Source: Pseudomonas grimontii (GTDB lineage Bacteria; Pseudomonadota; Gammaproteobacteria; Pseudomonadales; Pseudomonadaceae). Taken from it: a stretch of 64,000 nucleotides of DNA. Position numbers and translations under genes: made by a program. Below, one piece after another: positions 1 to 9,534 of this stretch; within the stretch, counting starts at the first letter, position 1; the number at the start of each line of letters is the position of its first letter. The notes under the pieces are model-generated. The model was given only the letters and a program-made list of their open reading frames with translations, was not told the origin of the DNA and made no database searches. Location of the stretch: NCBI RefSeq assembly GCF_007858185.1, contig NZ_VFES01000012.1, positions 124,001-188,000 on the forward strand, given 5' to 3'.

Positions 1-1985
1 CCACGCAGTACCAGCGACTCGGATTCACCCTCGTCGTCGGCGGCGATTTCATCGCCCGGCACCAGGTTGACGGTAGCCTTGCAGCGTTCTTTCGGCGGCA
101 GGCTGTAGCCCGAGCAACCGAGGAACACGCCGGTGGACGCAGTACGAATCTGCATCGGACGGCCACAGGTCAGGCACGGGATGTCGGTCATCACCGGCTG
201 GTTGGCACGCATGCCGCTCTCAGGGCTTTCGGCCACTTCGAGTTTTTTCTTGAAGTCGCCGTAGAACTCGTCCAGTACGTTTTTCCAGTCACGCTCTCCC
301 TGGGCCACATCATCGAGGTTCTCTTCCATACCGGCGGTAAAGCCGTAGTCCATCAGGTTGGAGAAGCTCTCGGACAGGCGCTCGGTGACGATGTCGCCCA
401 TCTTTTCCGAATAGAAACGACGGTTGTGCAGCGCGACGTAGCCACGGTCCTGGATGGTGGAAATGATCGCCGCGTAGGTCGAAGGACGACCGATACCGCG
501 TTTCTCCATCTCTTTCACCAGGCTGGCTTCCGAATAACGCGCCGGCGGCTTGGTGAAGTGCTGGGACGGGTCGAGCTTGATCAGCTTCAACGTGTCGCCC
601 TGGGCCATGTCCGGCAGCACATCGTCGTCACCGGGCTTGGCGATCTGCGGCATTACGCGGGTGTAGCCGTCGAACTTGAGGATACGGCCCTTGGCCCGCA
701 GCTCGAAGTCCCCAGCGCCCACACTGACGGTGGTGGACAGGTATTGCGCCGGCAGCATCTGGCAAGCCAGGAACTGGCGCCAGATCAGCTCGTAGAGGCG
801 CTCAGCGTCGCGTTCCATGCCACTCAGCTTGCTTGGCTCGGTGTTGGCATCGGAAGGACGAATCGCTTCGTGAGCCTCCTGGGCGCCTTCTTTGCTGCTG
901 TAGACGTTCGGCTTCTCCGGCAGGTACTTCTTGCCGAATTCGCTTTCAATATAGGTACGCGCCATGGCCACCGCGTCTTGCGACAGGTTGGTGGAGTCGG
1001 TACGCATATAAGTGATGTAGCCGGCTTCGTACAGACGCTGGGCCATCATCATGGTTTTCTTCACCCCGAAGCCCAGGCGGTTGCTCGCGGCCTGTTGCAG
1101 GGTCGAGGTGATGAACGGCGCCGACGGCTTGCTGCTGGTCGGTTTGTCTTCACGCTTGACGATGCTGTAGCTGGAGGCTTTGAGCTTCTCCAGCGCGGCC
1201 ATGGCCTGGGCTTCGTTCAGCGGCTTGAACGCCTCGCCTTTCTCACGGGCCACTTCGAAGCGCACGTTGGCGCCCTTGGCGGTGCCCAGGTCGGCGTGGA
1301 CTTCCCAGTATTCTTCGGGGTTGAACGCACGGATCTCACGCTCACGCTCCACCACCAGCTTGACCGCTACCGATTGCACACGACCGGCGGACAGGCCACG
1401 GGCGATCTTGGCCCACAGCAGCGGCGAGACCATGTAACCCACGACACGGTCGAGGAAACGACGGGCCTGCTGGGCGTTGACGCGGTCGATGTCCAGCTCA
1501 CCCGGCTTGGAGAAGGCTTCCTGGATGGCTTTCTTGGTGATTTCGTTGAACACCACGCGCTTGTAGCGGCTGTCATCACCGCCGATGGCTTCCCGCAGGT
1601 GCCAGGCAATGGCTTCCCCTTCGCGGTCCAAGTCCGTTGCGAGATAGATGGTGTCGGCATCTTTGGCGAGCCGGCGCAGCTCTTCGATGACCTTTTCCTT
1701 GCCCGGAAGGATTTCGTACTTGGCCTTCCAGCCATGATCCGGGTCCACACCCATGCGCGAGACCAGCTGCTTGCGCGCTTTCTCTTTAGGCGTGAGCACC
1801 GGGCCTTCGCCCGCAGCCGCCTTGCCGCGCTTGGCGGCAGGCTCCTTGCTGGCGCTAGCCGAACCGCTGGTGGGCAGGTCTCGGATATGGCCGATACTCG
1901 ACTTCACCACGTACTCGTTGCCCAAGTACTTGTTGATGGTCTTGGCCTTAGCCGGGGATTCCACAATGACCAGCGATTTGCCCAT
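1..1985 (-). CDS. topA: DNA topoisomerase I, C-terminal part missing at window edge
   Basis: Type IA topoisomerase, which relaxes negative supercoils by cutting and rejoining one strand. The first 661 residues are visible; the family is about 870, so the end lies outside the window. The protein opens with the TOPRIM strand MGKSLVIVESPAKAKTI and carries DLDREGEAIAWHL (TOPRIM acidic residues). The catalytic tyrosine is Y326 in YMRTDSTNLS. Near the visible end is the first zinc-ribbon set, CLTCGRPMQ followed by a Cys pair. The ATG at 1985 is chosen because MGKSLVIVES is the conserved family start. A Lys/Ala-rich insert sits around residues 45-65. An antisense open frame over this gene is a GC shadow. 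Confidence 0.97.
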   Translation of the reverse strand, partial: MGKSLVIVESPAKAKTINKYLGNEYVVKSSIGHIRDLPTSGSASASKEPAAKRGKAAAGEGPVLTPKEKARKQLVSRMGVDPDHGWKAKYEILPGKEKVIEELRRLAKDADTIYLATDLDREGEAIAWHLREAIGGDDSRYKRVVFNEITKKAIQEAFSKPGELDIDRVNAQQARRFLDRVVGYMVSPLLWAKIARGLSAGRVQSVAVKLVVEREREIRAFNPEEYWEVHADLGTAKGANVRFEVAREKGEAFKPLNEAQAMAALEKLKASSYSIVKREDKPTSSKPSAPFITSTLQQAASNRLGFGVKKTMMMAQRLYEAGYITYMRTDSTNLSQDAVAMARTYIESEFGKKYLPEKPNVYSSKEGAQEAHEAIRPSDANTEPSKLSGMERDAERLYELIWRQFLACQMLPAQYLSTTVSVGAGDFELRAKGRILKFDGYTRVMPQIAKPGDDDVLPDMAQGDTLKLIKLDPSQHFTKPPARYSEASLVKEMEKRGIGRPSTYAAIISTIQDRGYVALHNRRFYSEKMGDIVTERLSESFSNLMDYGFTAGMEENLDDVAQGERDWKNVLDEFYGDFKKKLEVAESPESGMRANQPVMTDIPCLTCGRPMQIRTASTGVFLGCSGYSLPPKERCKATVNLVPGDEIAADDEGESESLVLR

Positions 1986-2099
1986 GGATCGGAAAATTCC
2001 TGAATTCGAGAAGTGAAAGGCAGTTGGCGCCTGACGCGGCAACGCTATATATAGTGGCAACAAGGTGAGGTCAAGCGCAGCATTCTGCGCGGCCTGCCG

Positions 2100-2336
2100 T
2101 TATTGCCCTGAAAAAAGACTGGGTTCGGCCTGGACCAAAGCAAAGCGCGGGACCTGCTCGCCGTCAACTTCGACGGTCTCCAGGAACATGCTCAAGGGAC
2201 GCACCCAAAAGCCGTAATCGCCATACAGTGCTTGGTAGAACACCACTTCTTCTTCGGTCTCGGAATGCCGTGCCACGCTGAAAACGCGGTACTGCGGACC
2301 TTTATAATGTTGGTAGAGCCCTGGTTCGACTTTCAT
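2100..2336 (-). CDS. DUF1653 domain protein
   Basis: A 78-residue cytoplasmic protein that is almost entirely one DUF1653 domain (GLYQHYKGPQYRVFSVARHS, then EEVVFYQALYGDYGFWVRPL). The family is a small beta-barrel-like fold of unknown function, often kept next to topA and fadA in pseudomonads, as here. It lies between topA and the fadA terminator on the same strand and probably has its own promoter in the AT-rich gap 2337-2384. No catalytic residues can be named. Confidence 0.85.
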   Translation of the reverse strand: MKVEPGLYQHYKGPQYRVFSVARHSETEEEVVFYQALYGDYGFWVRPLSMFLETVEVDGEQVPRFALVQAEPSLFSGQ

Positions 2337-2384
2337 GCTCTGGCCCCCTTACAAAATTTGTTGAAAAAAAATATTAAAAATTCC

Positions 2385-2415
2385 AAAAAACAAAAACCGG
2401 GGCACTGGGCCCCGG
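2385..2415 (-). terminator. Rho-independent terminator of fadBA
   Basis: On the minus strand, 18 bases after the fadA stop, a 7-bp GC stem (CCGGGGC/GCCCCGG, 2397-2403 with 2409-2415, 5-base loop) is followed directly by a T-rich run, read as A-tracts at 2385-2396 on the plus strand. A textbook intrinsic terminator ending the fadBA transcript. Confidence 0.9.
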
Positions 2416-2433
2416 CTTCCGTCAACTCAACGC

Positions 2434-3609
2434 TTAGACGCGTTCGAAGACGGTGGATATGCCTTGGCCGAGACCAATGCACATGGTTGCAACCCCAAGG
2501 TTACCGCCATTTTGCTTCATCACGTTAAGCAAAGTGCCGGAAATACGCGCACCGGAGCAACCGAATGGGTGGCCCAGGGCAATCGCACCGCCGTGCAGGT
2601 TAACCTTCTCGTTCATCTTGTCGAGTACTTTCAAATCTTTCAGCACCGGCAGGGCCTGTGCAGCGAACGCTTCGTTGAGCTCGAAGAAGTCGATATCGGA
2701 GATGGTCAGGCCTGCGCGCTTCAAGGCTTTTTGTGTCGCCGGTACTGGACCATAGCCCATGATTGCCGGGTCCACACCCGCCACAGCCATCGAACGAATC
2801 ACCGCCAGCGGCTGGATACCCAGGTCCTGGGCACGCTGCGCCGACATCACGATCATGCACGAGGCGCCGTCGGTGATTTGCGACGAAGTACCCGCCGTCA
2901 CGGTGCCGCCCTTCGGATTGAAGGCAGGCTTGAGGGCCGCCAGGCTTTCCAGGGTGGTATCCGGACGAATGGTTTCATCGTAGTCGAACAGTTTCAGGAA
3001 ACCGTTCTCGTCGTAGCCGTTCATCGGGATGATTTCATCCTTGAACTTGCCTTCCACGGTCGCCTTGTGGGCGAGCTGGTGGGAACGCACGCCGAACGCA
3101 TCCTGGGCTTCACGGGTAATGCCGTGCATCTTGCCGAGCATTTCCGCGGTCAGGCCCATCATGCCCGAGGCTTTTGCCGCGTACAGCGACATGTGCGGGT
3201 TAGGATCGACCCCGTGCATCATGCTGACGTGGCCCATGTGCTCCACGCCACCGACCACGAACACATCACCGTTACCGGTCATGATTGCCTGGGCGGCGGT
3301 GTGCAGCGCACTCATGGACGAGCCACACAGGCGGCTGACGGTCTGGCCGGCTGCCGTGTGCGGGATCTGCGTCATCAACGACGCCATGCGCGCGATGTTC
3401 CAGCCCTGCTCCAGGGTCTGGTTGACGCAGCCCCAGATCACGTCTTCGACTTCGTTAGGGTCGACCTTGACGTTGCGTTCCAGCAGCTTGCTGATCAGGT
3501 GCGCCGACATGTCTTCAGCGCGGGTGTTGCGGTGCATGCCGCCCTTGGAGCGGCCCATCGGAGTACGACCGAAGTCGACAATCACGACGTCTCTTGGATT
3601 CAAGCTCAT
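2434..3609 (-). CDS. fadA: 3-ketoacyl-CoA thiolase FadA (beta subunit)
   Basis: Acetyl-CoA C-acyltransferase, the last step of beta-oxidation, cleaving 3-ketoacyl-CoA with CoA; partner of FadB in the alpha2beta2 complex. Length 391 matches the family. The nucleophilic cysteine is in SRLCGSSMSALH, the catalytic histidine in GGAIALGHPFGCSGAR and the second cysteine in MCIGLGQG near the C-terminus. The gene follows fadB by 29 bases on the same strand and ends at a strong terminator, so fadB-fadA is a two-gene operon. In Pseudomonas such operons are normally under PsrA control (family knowledge, not shown here). Confidence 0.97.
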   Translation of the reverse strand: MSLNPRDVVIVDFGRTPMGRSKGGMHRNTRAEDMSAHLISKLLERNVKVDPNEVEDVIWGCVNQTLEQGWNIARMASLMTQIPHTAAGQTVSRLCGSSMSALHTAAQAIMTGNGDVFVVGGVEHMGHVSMMHGVDPNPHMSLYAAKASGMMGLTAEMLGKMHGITREAQDAFGVRSHQLAHKATVEGKFKDEIIPMNGYDENGFLKLFDYDETIRPDTTLESLAALKPAFNPKGGTVTAGTSSQITDGASCMIVMSAQRAQDLGIQPLAVIRSMAVAGVDPAIMGYGPVPATQKALKRAGLTISDIDFFELNEAFAAQALPVLKDLKVLDKMNEKVNLHGGAIALGHPFGCSGARISGTLLNVMKQNGGNLGVATMCIGLGQGISTVFERV

Positions 3610-3638
3610 AAATATTCTCGCTCTAGTCGTCTGGGCAC

Positions 3639-5786
3639 TTAACCGAAGAAGCGCTGGCCGTTCTTGGCCATTTCACGCAGCTTCGCGGTCGGGTGGTACA
3701 GCGGGCCCAGATCAGCGTATTGATCAGCCAGGGCAACGAACTCGGCCACACCGATCGAGTCGATGTAACGCAGCGCACCACCACGGAATGGAGGGAAGCC
3801 AATACCGTACACCAGGCCCATATCGGCTTCGGCGGCGGTTTCAACGATGCCGTCTTCCAGGCAACGCACGGTTTCCAGGCACAGGGCGATCATCATCCAG
3901 TTGATGATGTCCTCGTCGGACACCTCACGCTGCTCGTAGATGACCGGCGCGAGTACTTCGTGCACCGATGGGTCGGCCACTTTCTTCTGCTTGCCCTTCT
4001 TGTCCGCCTCGTAGGCGTAGAAGCCCTTGCCGTTCTTCTGGCCCAGGCGCTTGGCCTCGTAGAGCGCGTCGATCGCCGAGCGGCGGTCGTCTTTCATGCG
4101 GTCCGGGAAGCCTTCAGCCATCACGTCACGACCGTGGTGGCCGGTGTCGATGCCAACCACGTCCATCAGGTACGCCGGGCCCATTGGCCAGCCGAACTTC
4201 TCCATGACCTTGTCGATGCGCACGAAGTCCACACCGGCACTCACCAGCTTGGCGAAACCGCCGAAGTACGGGAACAGCACGCGGTTGACCAGGAAGCCCG
4301 GGCAGTCATTGACCACGATCGGGTTCTTGCCCATTTTCTTGGCGTAGGCAACGGTGGTGGCAATCGCCAGCTCGCTGGACTTCTCGCCACGGATCACTTC
4401 CACCAGTGGCATCATGTGCACCGGGTTGAAGAAGTGCATGCCGACGAAGTTTTCCGGACGCTTGAGGGCCTTGGCCAGCAGCGAAATGGAAATGGTCGAG
4501 GTGTTGGACGCCAGGATGGTGTCGTCTTTGACGTGGCCTTCAACTTCAGCCAGTACCGCCTGCTTGACCTTCGGATTTTCGACAACCGCTTCGACCACCA
4601 GGTCGACATGGCCGAAATCGCCGTAGGACAACGTAGGACGAATGCCGTTAAGCACCTCGGCCATCTTCGCAGCCGTCATGCGACCTTTATCGACGCGGCC
4701 AACCAGCAGCTTGGCGGCTTCGGCCAGGCCCTGCTCGATCCCGTGCTCGTTGATGTCTTTCATCAGGATCGGCGTGCCTTTGGACGCCGACTGATAGGCG
4801 ATACCGCCGCCCATGATACCGGCACCGAGTACGGCAGCCTGTTTCACGTCCTTGGCGATTTCGTCGTAGGCCTTGGCCTTTTTCTTCAGCTCCTGATCGT
4901 TCAGGAACAGGCCGATCAGGCTCTGGGCAGCCGAGGTTTTCGCCAGTTTGACGAAGCCTGCAGCTTCCACTTCCAGGGCTTTGTCGCGACCGAAGTTCGC
5001 AGCCTTCTGGATGGTCTTGATCGCTTCAACCGGCGCCGGGTAGTTCGGGCCGGCCTGGCCAGCCACGAAACCTTTGGCGGTTTCGAACGACATCATTTGT
5101 TCGATGGCGTTGAGCTTGAGTTTTTCCAGCTTCGGCTGACGCTTGGCCTTGTAGTCAAATTCGCCGCTGATGGCGCCCTTGATCAGGTTCAGCGCGGCTT
5201 CGGCCAGTTTGTCCGGCGCCACAACCGCGTCGACGGCACCGACTTTCAGTGCGTCTTCAGCGCGGTTTTCCTTACCAGCGGCAATCCACTCGATGGCGTT
5301 GTCGGCACCGATGATGCGCGGCAGGCGCACGGTACCGCCGAAGCCTGGGTAGATGCCCAACTTGACTTCAGGCAGGCCGATTTTGGCAGTGGCCGCCATG
5401 ACGCGGAAGTCCGCCGCCAGGCACATTTCCAGGCCGCCGCCCAGGGCGATGCCATTGATCGCGGCAACGGTCGGCACGTTGAGGTCTTCGAAATCGCTGA
5501 AAATCTTGTTGGCTTCGAGGTTGCCAGCCACCAGCTCGGCATCGGGCAGCTTGAAGTTGTCGACGAATTCGGTGATGTCAGCGCCGACGATGAACACGTC
5601 CTTGCCGCTGGAGACGATCACGCCTTTAATCGATGCATCAGCCTTGATGGTGTCTACGGCCTGACGCAGTTCGTTCAGGGTTAGACGGTTGAACTTGTTG
5701 ACGGACTCACCCTTGAGGTCGAACTTCAGTTCGACGATGCCACTTTCAAGAGCCTTAACCGTGATGGCTTTACCTTCGTAAATCAT
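3639..5786 (-). CDS. fadB: Fatty acid oxidation complex alpha subunit FadB
   Basis: Multifunctional enoyl-CoA hydratase / 3-hydroxyacyl-CoA dehydrogenase, 715 residues, the usual length. The N-terminal third is a crotonase fold (ALGGGLEMCLAADFRVMA oxyanion-hole region). The middle has the NAD-binding Rossmann motif LGAGIMGGGIAYQSA, followed by the dehydrogenase motifs ASNTSTIS and GMHFFNPVHMMPLVE. The frame stays open upstream, but the ATG at 5786 (MIYEGKAITV) is preferred: it matches the conserved N-terminus and has GGAG eight bases upstream. First gene of the fadBA operon; its leader lies in 5787-6150. Confidence 0.97.
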   Translation of the reverse strand: MIYEGKAITVKALESGIVELKFDLKGESVNKFNRLTLNELRQAVDTIKADASIKGVIVSSGKDVFIVGADITEFVDNFKLPDAELVAGNLEANKIFSDFEDLNVPTVAAINGIALGGGLEMCLAADFRVMAATAKIGLPEVKLGIYPGFGGTVRLPRIIGADNAIEWIAAGKENRAEDALKVGAVDAVVAPDKLAEAALNLIKGAISGEFDYKAKRQPKLEKLKLNAIEQMMSFETAKGFVAGQAGPNYPAPVEAIKTIQKAANFGRDKALEVEAAGFVKLAKTSAAQSLIGLFLNDQELKKKAKAYDEIAKDVKQAAVLGAGIMGGGIAYQSASKGTPILMKDINEHGIEQGLAEAAKLLVGRVDKGRMTAAKMAEVLNGIRPTLSYGDFGHVDLVVEAVVENPKVKQAVLAEVEGHVKDDTILASNTSTISISLLAKALKRPENFVGMHFFNPVHMMPLVEVIRGEKSSELAIATTVAYAKKMGKNPIVVNDCPGFLVNRVLFPYFGGFAKLVSAGVDFVRIDKVMEKFGWPMGPAYLMDVVGIDTGHHGRDVMAEGFPDRMKDDRRSAIDALYEAKRLGQKNGKGFYAYEADKKGKQKKVADPSVHEVLAPVIYEQREVSDEDIINWMMIALCLETVRCLEDGIVETAAEADMGLVYGIGFPPFRGGALRYIDSIGVAEFVALADQYADLGPLYHPTAKLREMAKNGQRFFG

Positions 5787-6157
5787 CAACTGATCTCCAC
5801 GATATGGAAGCTGAACAGTACACATTGGACGCTGGCCTATGGTTGGACATTGATAATTTCGTCAATGCTCAGGCCAATCCGCCAGGCACACCCGCCAATG
5901 CGATAGTCGGGTTCTGTATGAGCGGTCTGACAGACAAACGCTCAATTCATACGCCCGTTTGATTTGGGTACGCCACCTTCATCCAATTCCGAGCAATTGT
6001 CAATCGCTCGAAAGGCTAGGAAAAACGCGACTTTCCAGTCATTTCAGAACCCCGGCCCCAAGCCCGCGATTCGTCAATATTCAACTATTCATGAAATCAA
6101 TAATGAAAAAGATAAGGGAAAACGCTGTACAGGACGGGATATGCGGCTAGGCTAGCG
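5787..6157. other. Gene-free region upstream of fadB
   Basis: About 370 bases with no credible coding sequence; two overlapping 63-codon plus-strand frames have no ribosome site and are judged spurious. It should hold the fadBA promoter on the minus strand. The one pattern seen is CAAACG (5935-5940) and its inverse CGTTTG (5956-5961) 15 bases apart. The halves resemble those of PsrA sites, but the spacing is far longer than the published short spacer, so it is not called an operator. Confidence 0.4.
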
Positions 6158-6257
6158 ACAACCGTAACGCGCCTGGATGAACATCCGACGCGGGAAACAC
6201 AGATTTACCGGCCTGCCTGGCCAACTCCAGCCCGATGATGCTTTCGGGCTTTTTATT
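6158..6257 (+). ncRNA. Putative small RNA with intrinsic terminator
   Basis: No plus-strand gene lies upstream, yet a clear plus-strand terminator stands at 6229-6257: stem AGCCCGA/TCGGGCT, 8-base loop, then TTTTATT. Before it are two further hairpins. One is CGCG-cct-GGAT-gaac-ATCC-ga-CGCG (6168-6192); the other is GGCC-tgcct-GGCC near 6210-6222. A sigmaS-like -10 element, GCTAGGCT, lies at 6146-6153, placing the start near 6158-6160 and giving an RNA of about 100 nt. No ribosome site or credible reading frame is present. It could be a known Pseudomonas stress RNA such as RgsA/P16, or something new; sequence memory is not enough to decide. Confidence 0.6.
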
Positions 6258-6280
6258 GCCTGGCGTTTAACACTGAAGAG

Positions 6281-6718
6281 TCAGGCCAGGGCCTTGAGCA
6301 ATTTATCAATGGCCAGCAGGTCGCTCGCCTCGCCCTTCTCGCCCCAGTAAAGGGCGATCATTTGCTTGTCGGCCTCGACCTTGTAGACGTTGGCCGGCAG
6401 CGTTGCAAAATGCGGCAACAACTTCTCGTCCTCACACACCTCGCGCCACTGGTTGACCCACACGCCCGGCTCCAACTGCCAGTAACTCCAAATGGCCGGC
6501 GTGCTGCCGCGCCGTGGCCGGCAGTACTGCGCACACGGGCTCGGCGGCTCGTGCTTGAGCCAGTGCGGCCACTCCTGGGGGGCCAATTGCATGGCCAGGC
6601 CGATGCGGCGTGCCTCCATGCGCAGGGCCATGCGCCCGCTCTGATGGCGCGATGGGCGCAGCCATGCCAGGGGGCTCAGCACCACAACAAGGATTGACAC
6701 CACTATCCAGACCGTCAT
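6281..6718 (-). CDS. Conserved hypothetical membrane-anchored protein
   Basis: A 145-residue protein with one N-terminal hydrophobic segment (about residues 3-20, TVWIVVSILVVVLSPLAWL), likely an anchor, followed by a basic stretch and a soluble region. It has CAQYCRPRRG (two Cys) and a Trp-rich patch YWQLEPGVWVNQWRE. I do not recognise a named domain. It stands alone on the minus strand, divergent from the universal stress gene. The predicted form is an inner-membrane protein with a soluble C-terminal domain. Confidence 0.7.
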   Translation of the reverse strand: MTVWIVVSILVVVLSPLAWLRPSRHQSGRMALRMEARRIGLAMQLAPQEWPHWLKHEPPSPCAQYCRPRRGSTPAIWSYWQLEPGVWVNQWREVCEDEKLLPHFATLPANVYKVEADKQMIALYWGEKGEASDLLAIDKLLKALA

Positions 6719-6823
6719 ATGAGTACCCCCGATTTTTCTGATGAGCGGATTTGACCTGACGTAACCCTATCCGCTTGAAAGCAGCCATACTGAATCTATT
6801 GCAGTCCCCTGGAGGAACGCCCC

Positions 6824-7264
6824 ATGTCCTACGAACATATTCTGGTCGCCGTAGACCTGACCGAAGAGTGCGATCCAGTGATCAAGCGCGCCCGAGCGTT
6901 CGCCGTCGCCAGCAACGCCAAACTGTCCCTGGTGCATATCGTCGAACCCATGGCCATGGCCTTTGGCGGCGACGTGCCCATGGACCTTTCCCAATTGCAG
7001 CAACAACAGTTCGACCAGGCCAAGGAGCGCCTTGACCGCCTGATCCTCAAGTACCCCGAAGTGACCAAGGAAAACTCCCACCTCACCTACGGCCAGCCTC
7101 GCCAGGAAATTCATCACCTGGCCAAGGAACAGCATTGCGACCTGATCGTGGTCGGCAGCCATGGCCGTCACGGTTTGGCGCTGCTGCTGGGCTCCACCGC
7201 CAATGATGTGCTGCACGGTGCGCCGTGCGATGTGTTGGCGGTGAAGCTGGTAAAAAGTTCGTAA
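6824..7264 (+). CDS. Universal stress protein, UspA family
   Basis: A 146-residue single-domain Usp protein. It starts MSYEHILVAVDLTEE, where the acidic residue of VAVD is typical, and has the ATP-binding signature VVGSHGRHGLALLLGSTANDVL (G-2x-G-9x-G-S/T pattern). It therefore probably belongs to the nucleotide-binding class. GGAGGAACGCCCC before the ATG gives a strong ribosome site. Monocistronic, followed at once by a 28-bp-arm REP palindrome that may also end transcription. Such genes are often induced by anaerobiosis or stationary phase, but no clear Anr box was found here. Confidence 0.9.
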   Translation: MSYEHILVAVDLTEECDPVIKRARAFAVASNAKLSLVHIVEPMAMAFGGDVPMDLSQLQQQQFDQAKERLDRLILKYPEVTKENSHLTYGQPRQEIHHLAKEQHCDLIVVGSHGRHGLALLLGSTANDVLHGAPCDVLAVKLVKSS

Positions 7265-7280
7265 GACCGATGGAAATCCA

Positions 7281-7371
7281 ATGTGGGAGGGGGCTTGCCC
7301 CCGATAGCAGTCTGTCAGTTGAAACATCACTGGCTGAGACACCGCTATCGGGGGCAAGCCCCCTCCCACAT
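7281..7371. repeat. REP-type palindrome, perfect 28-bp arms
   Basis: Arms 7281-7308 and 7344-7371 are exact reverse complements (outer part ATGTGGGAGGGGGCTTG), with a 35-base loop. It lies between the convergent usp and uup genes and could act as a bidirectional terminator or RNA-stability element. The same outer arm recurs at 24216, 26449, 30023, 44376 and 57249, and as a single arm near 15083. Confidence 0.9.
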
Positions 7372-7401
7372 TTGAACCGCTTTTTACTGACCTAAGGTCA
7401 C

Positions 7402-9321
<1,920 letters not shown>

Positions 9322-9534
9322 ACGCTTCTCCAAAAACTGGGCGCGCATTCTACCTGACTTGAGGGTGGGATGCGGCCAGCATTTTCGCTGCCGACACGTT
9401 CTGTAGGACATTTCCGGCGAACTTGAACGAACCCACTGGCAAAGCTTTCGCCGGCCGCTGGCAAAAGGCTAAGCTAGGGGCAATCAGTGTCGGCGGTGCC
9501 GGTGCTAGTCGTGATTTCTCTGCACGGACGTCTC

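Noticed and set aside
426..2003. 525-codon plus-strand frame antisense to topA
   Set aside because: Shadow frame of a GC-rich gene; the minus strand encodes clear topoisomerase motifs throughout.
3693..5684. 663-codon plus-strand frame antisense to fadB
   Set aside because: Shadow frame; no ribosome site or recognisable domain, and FadB is intact on the other strand.
5935..5961. CAAACG/CGTTTG pair as a PsrA operator for fadBA
   Set aside because: The 15-base spacer is far longer than in published PsrA sites, so it is only noted, not called.
5959..6155. Two overlapping 63-codon frames upstream of fadB
   Set aside because: No ribosome site or family; they fall just before the putative small RNA and overlap each other in different frames.
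6740..6823. TTGACCTGACGTAA before the universal stress gene as an Anr box
   Set aside because: The right half does not match the inverse of TTGAT/TTGAC, so the site lacks the needed symmetry.
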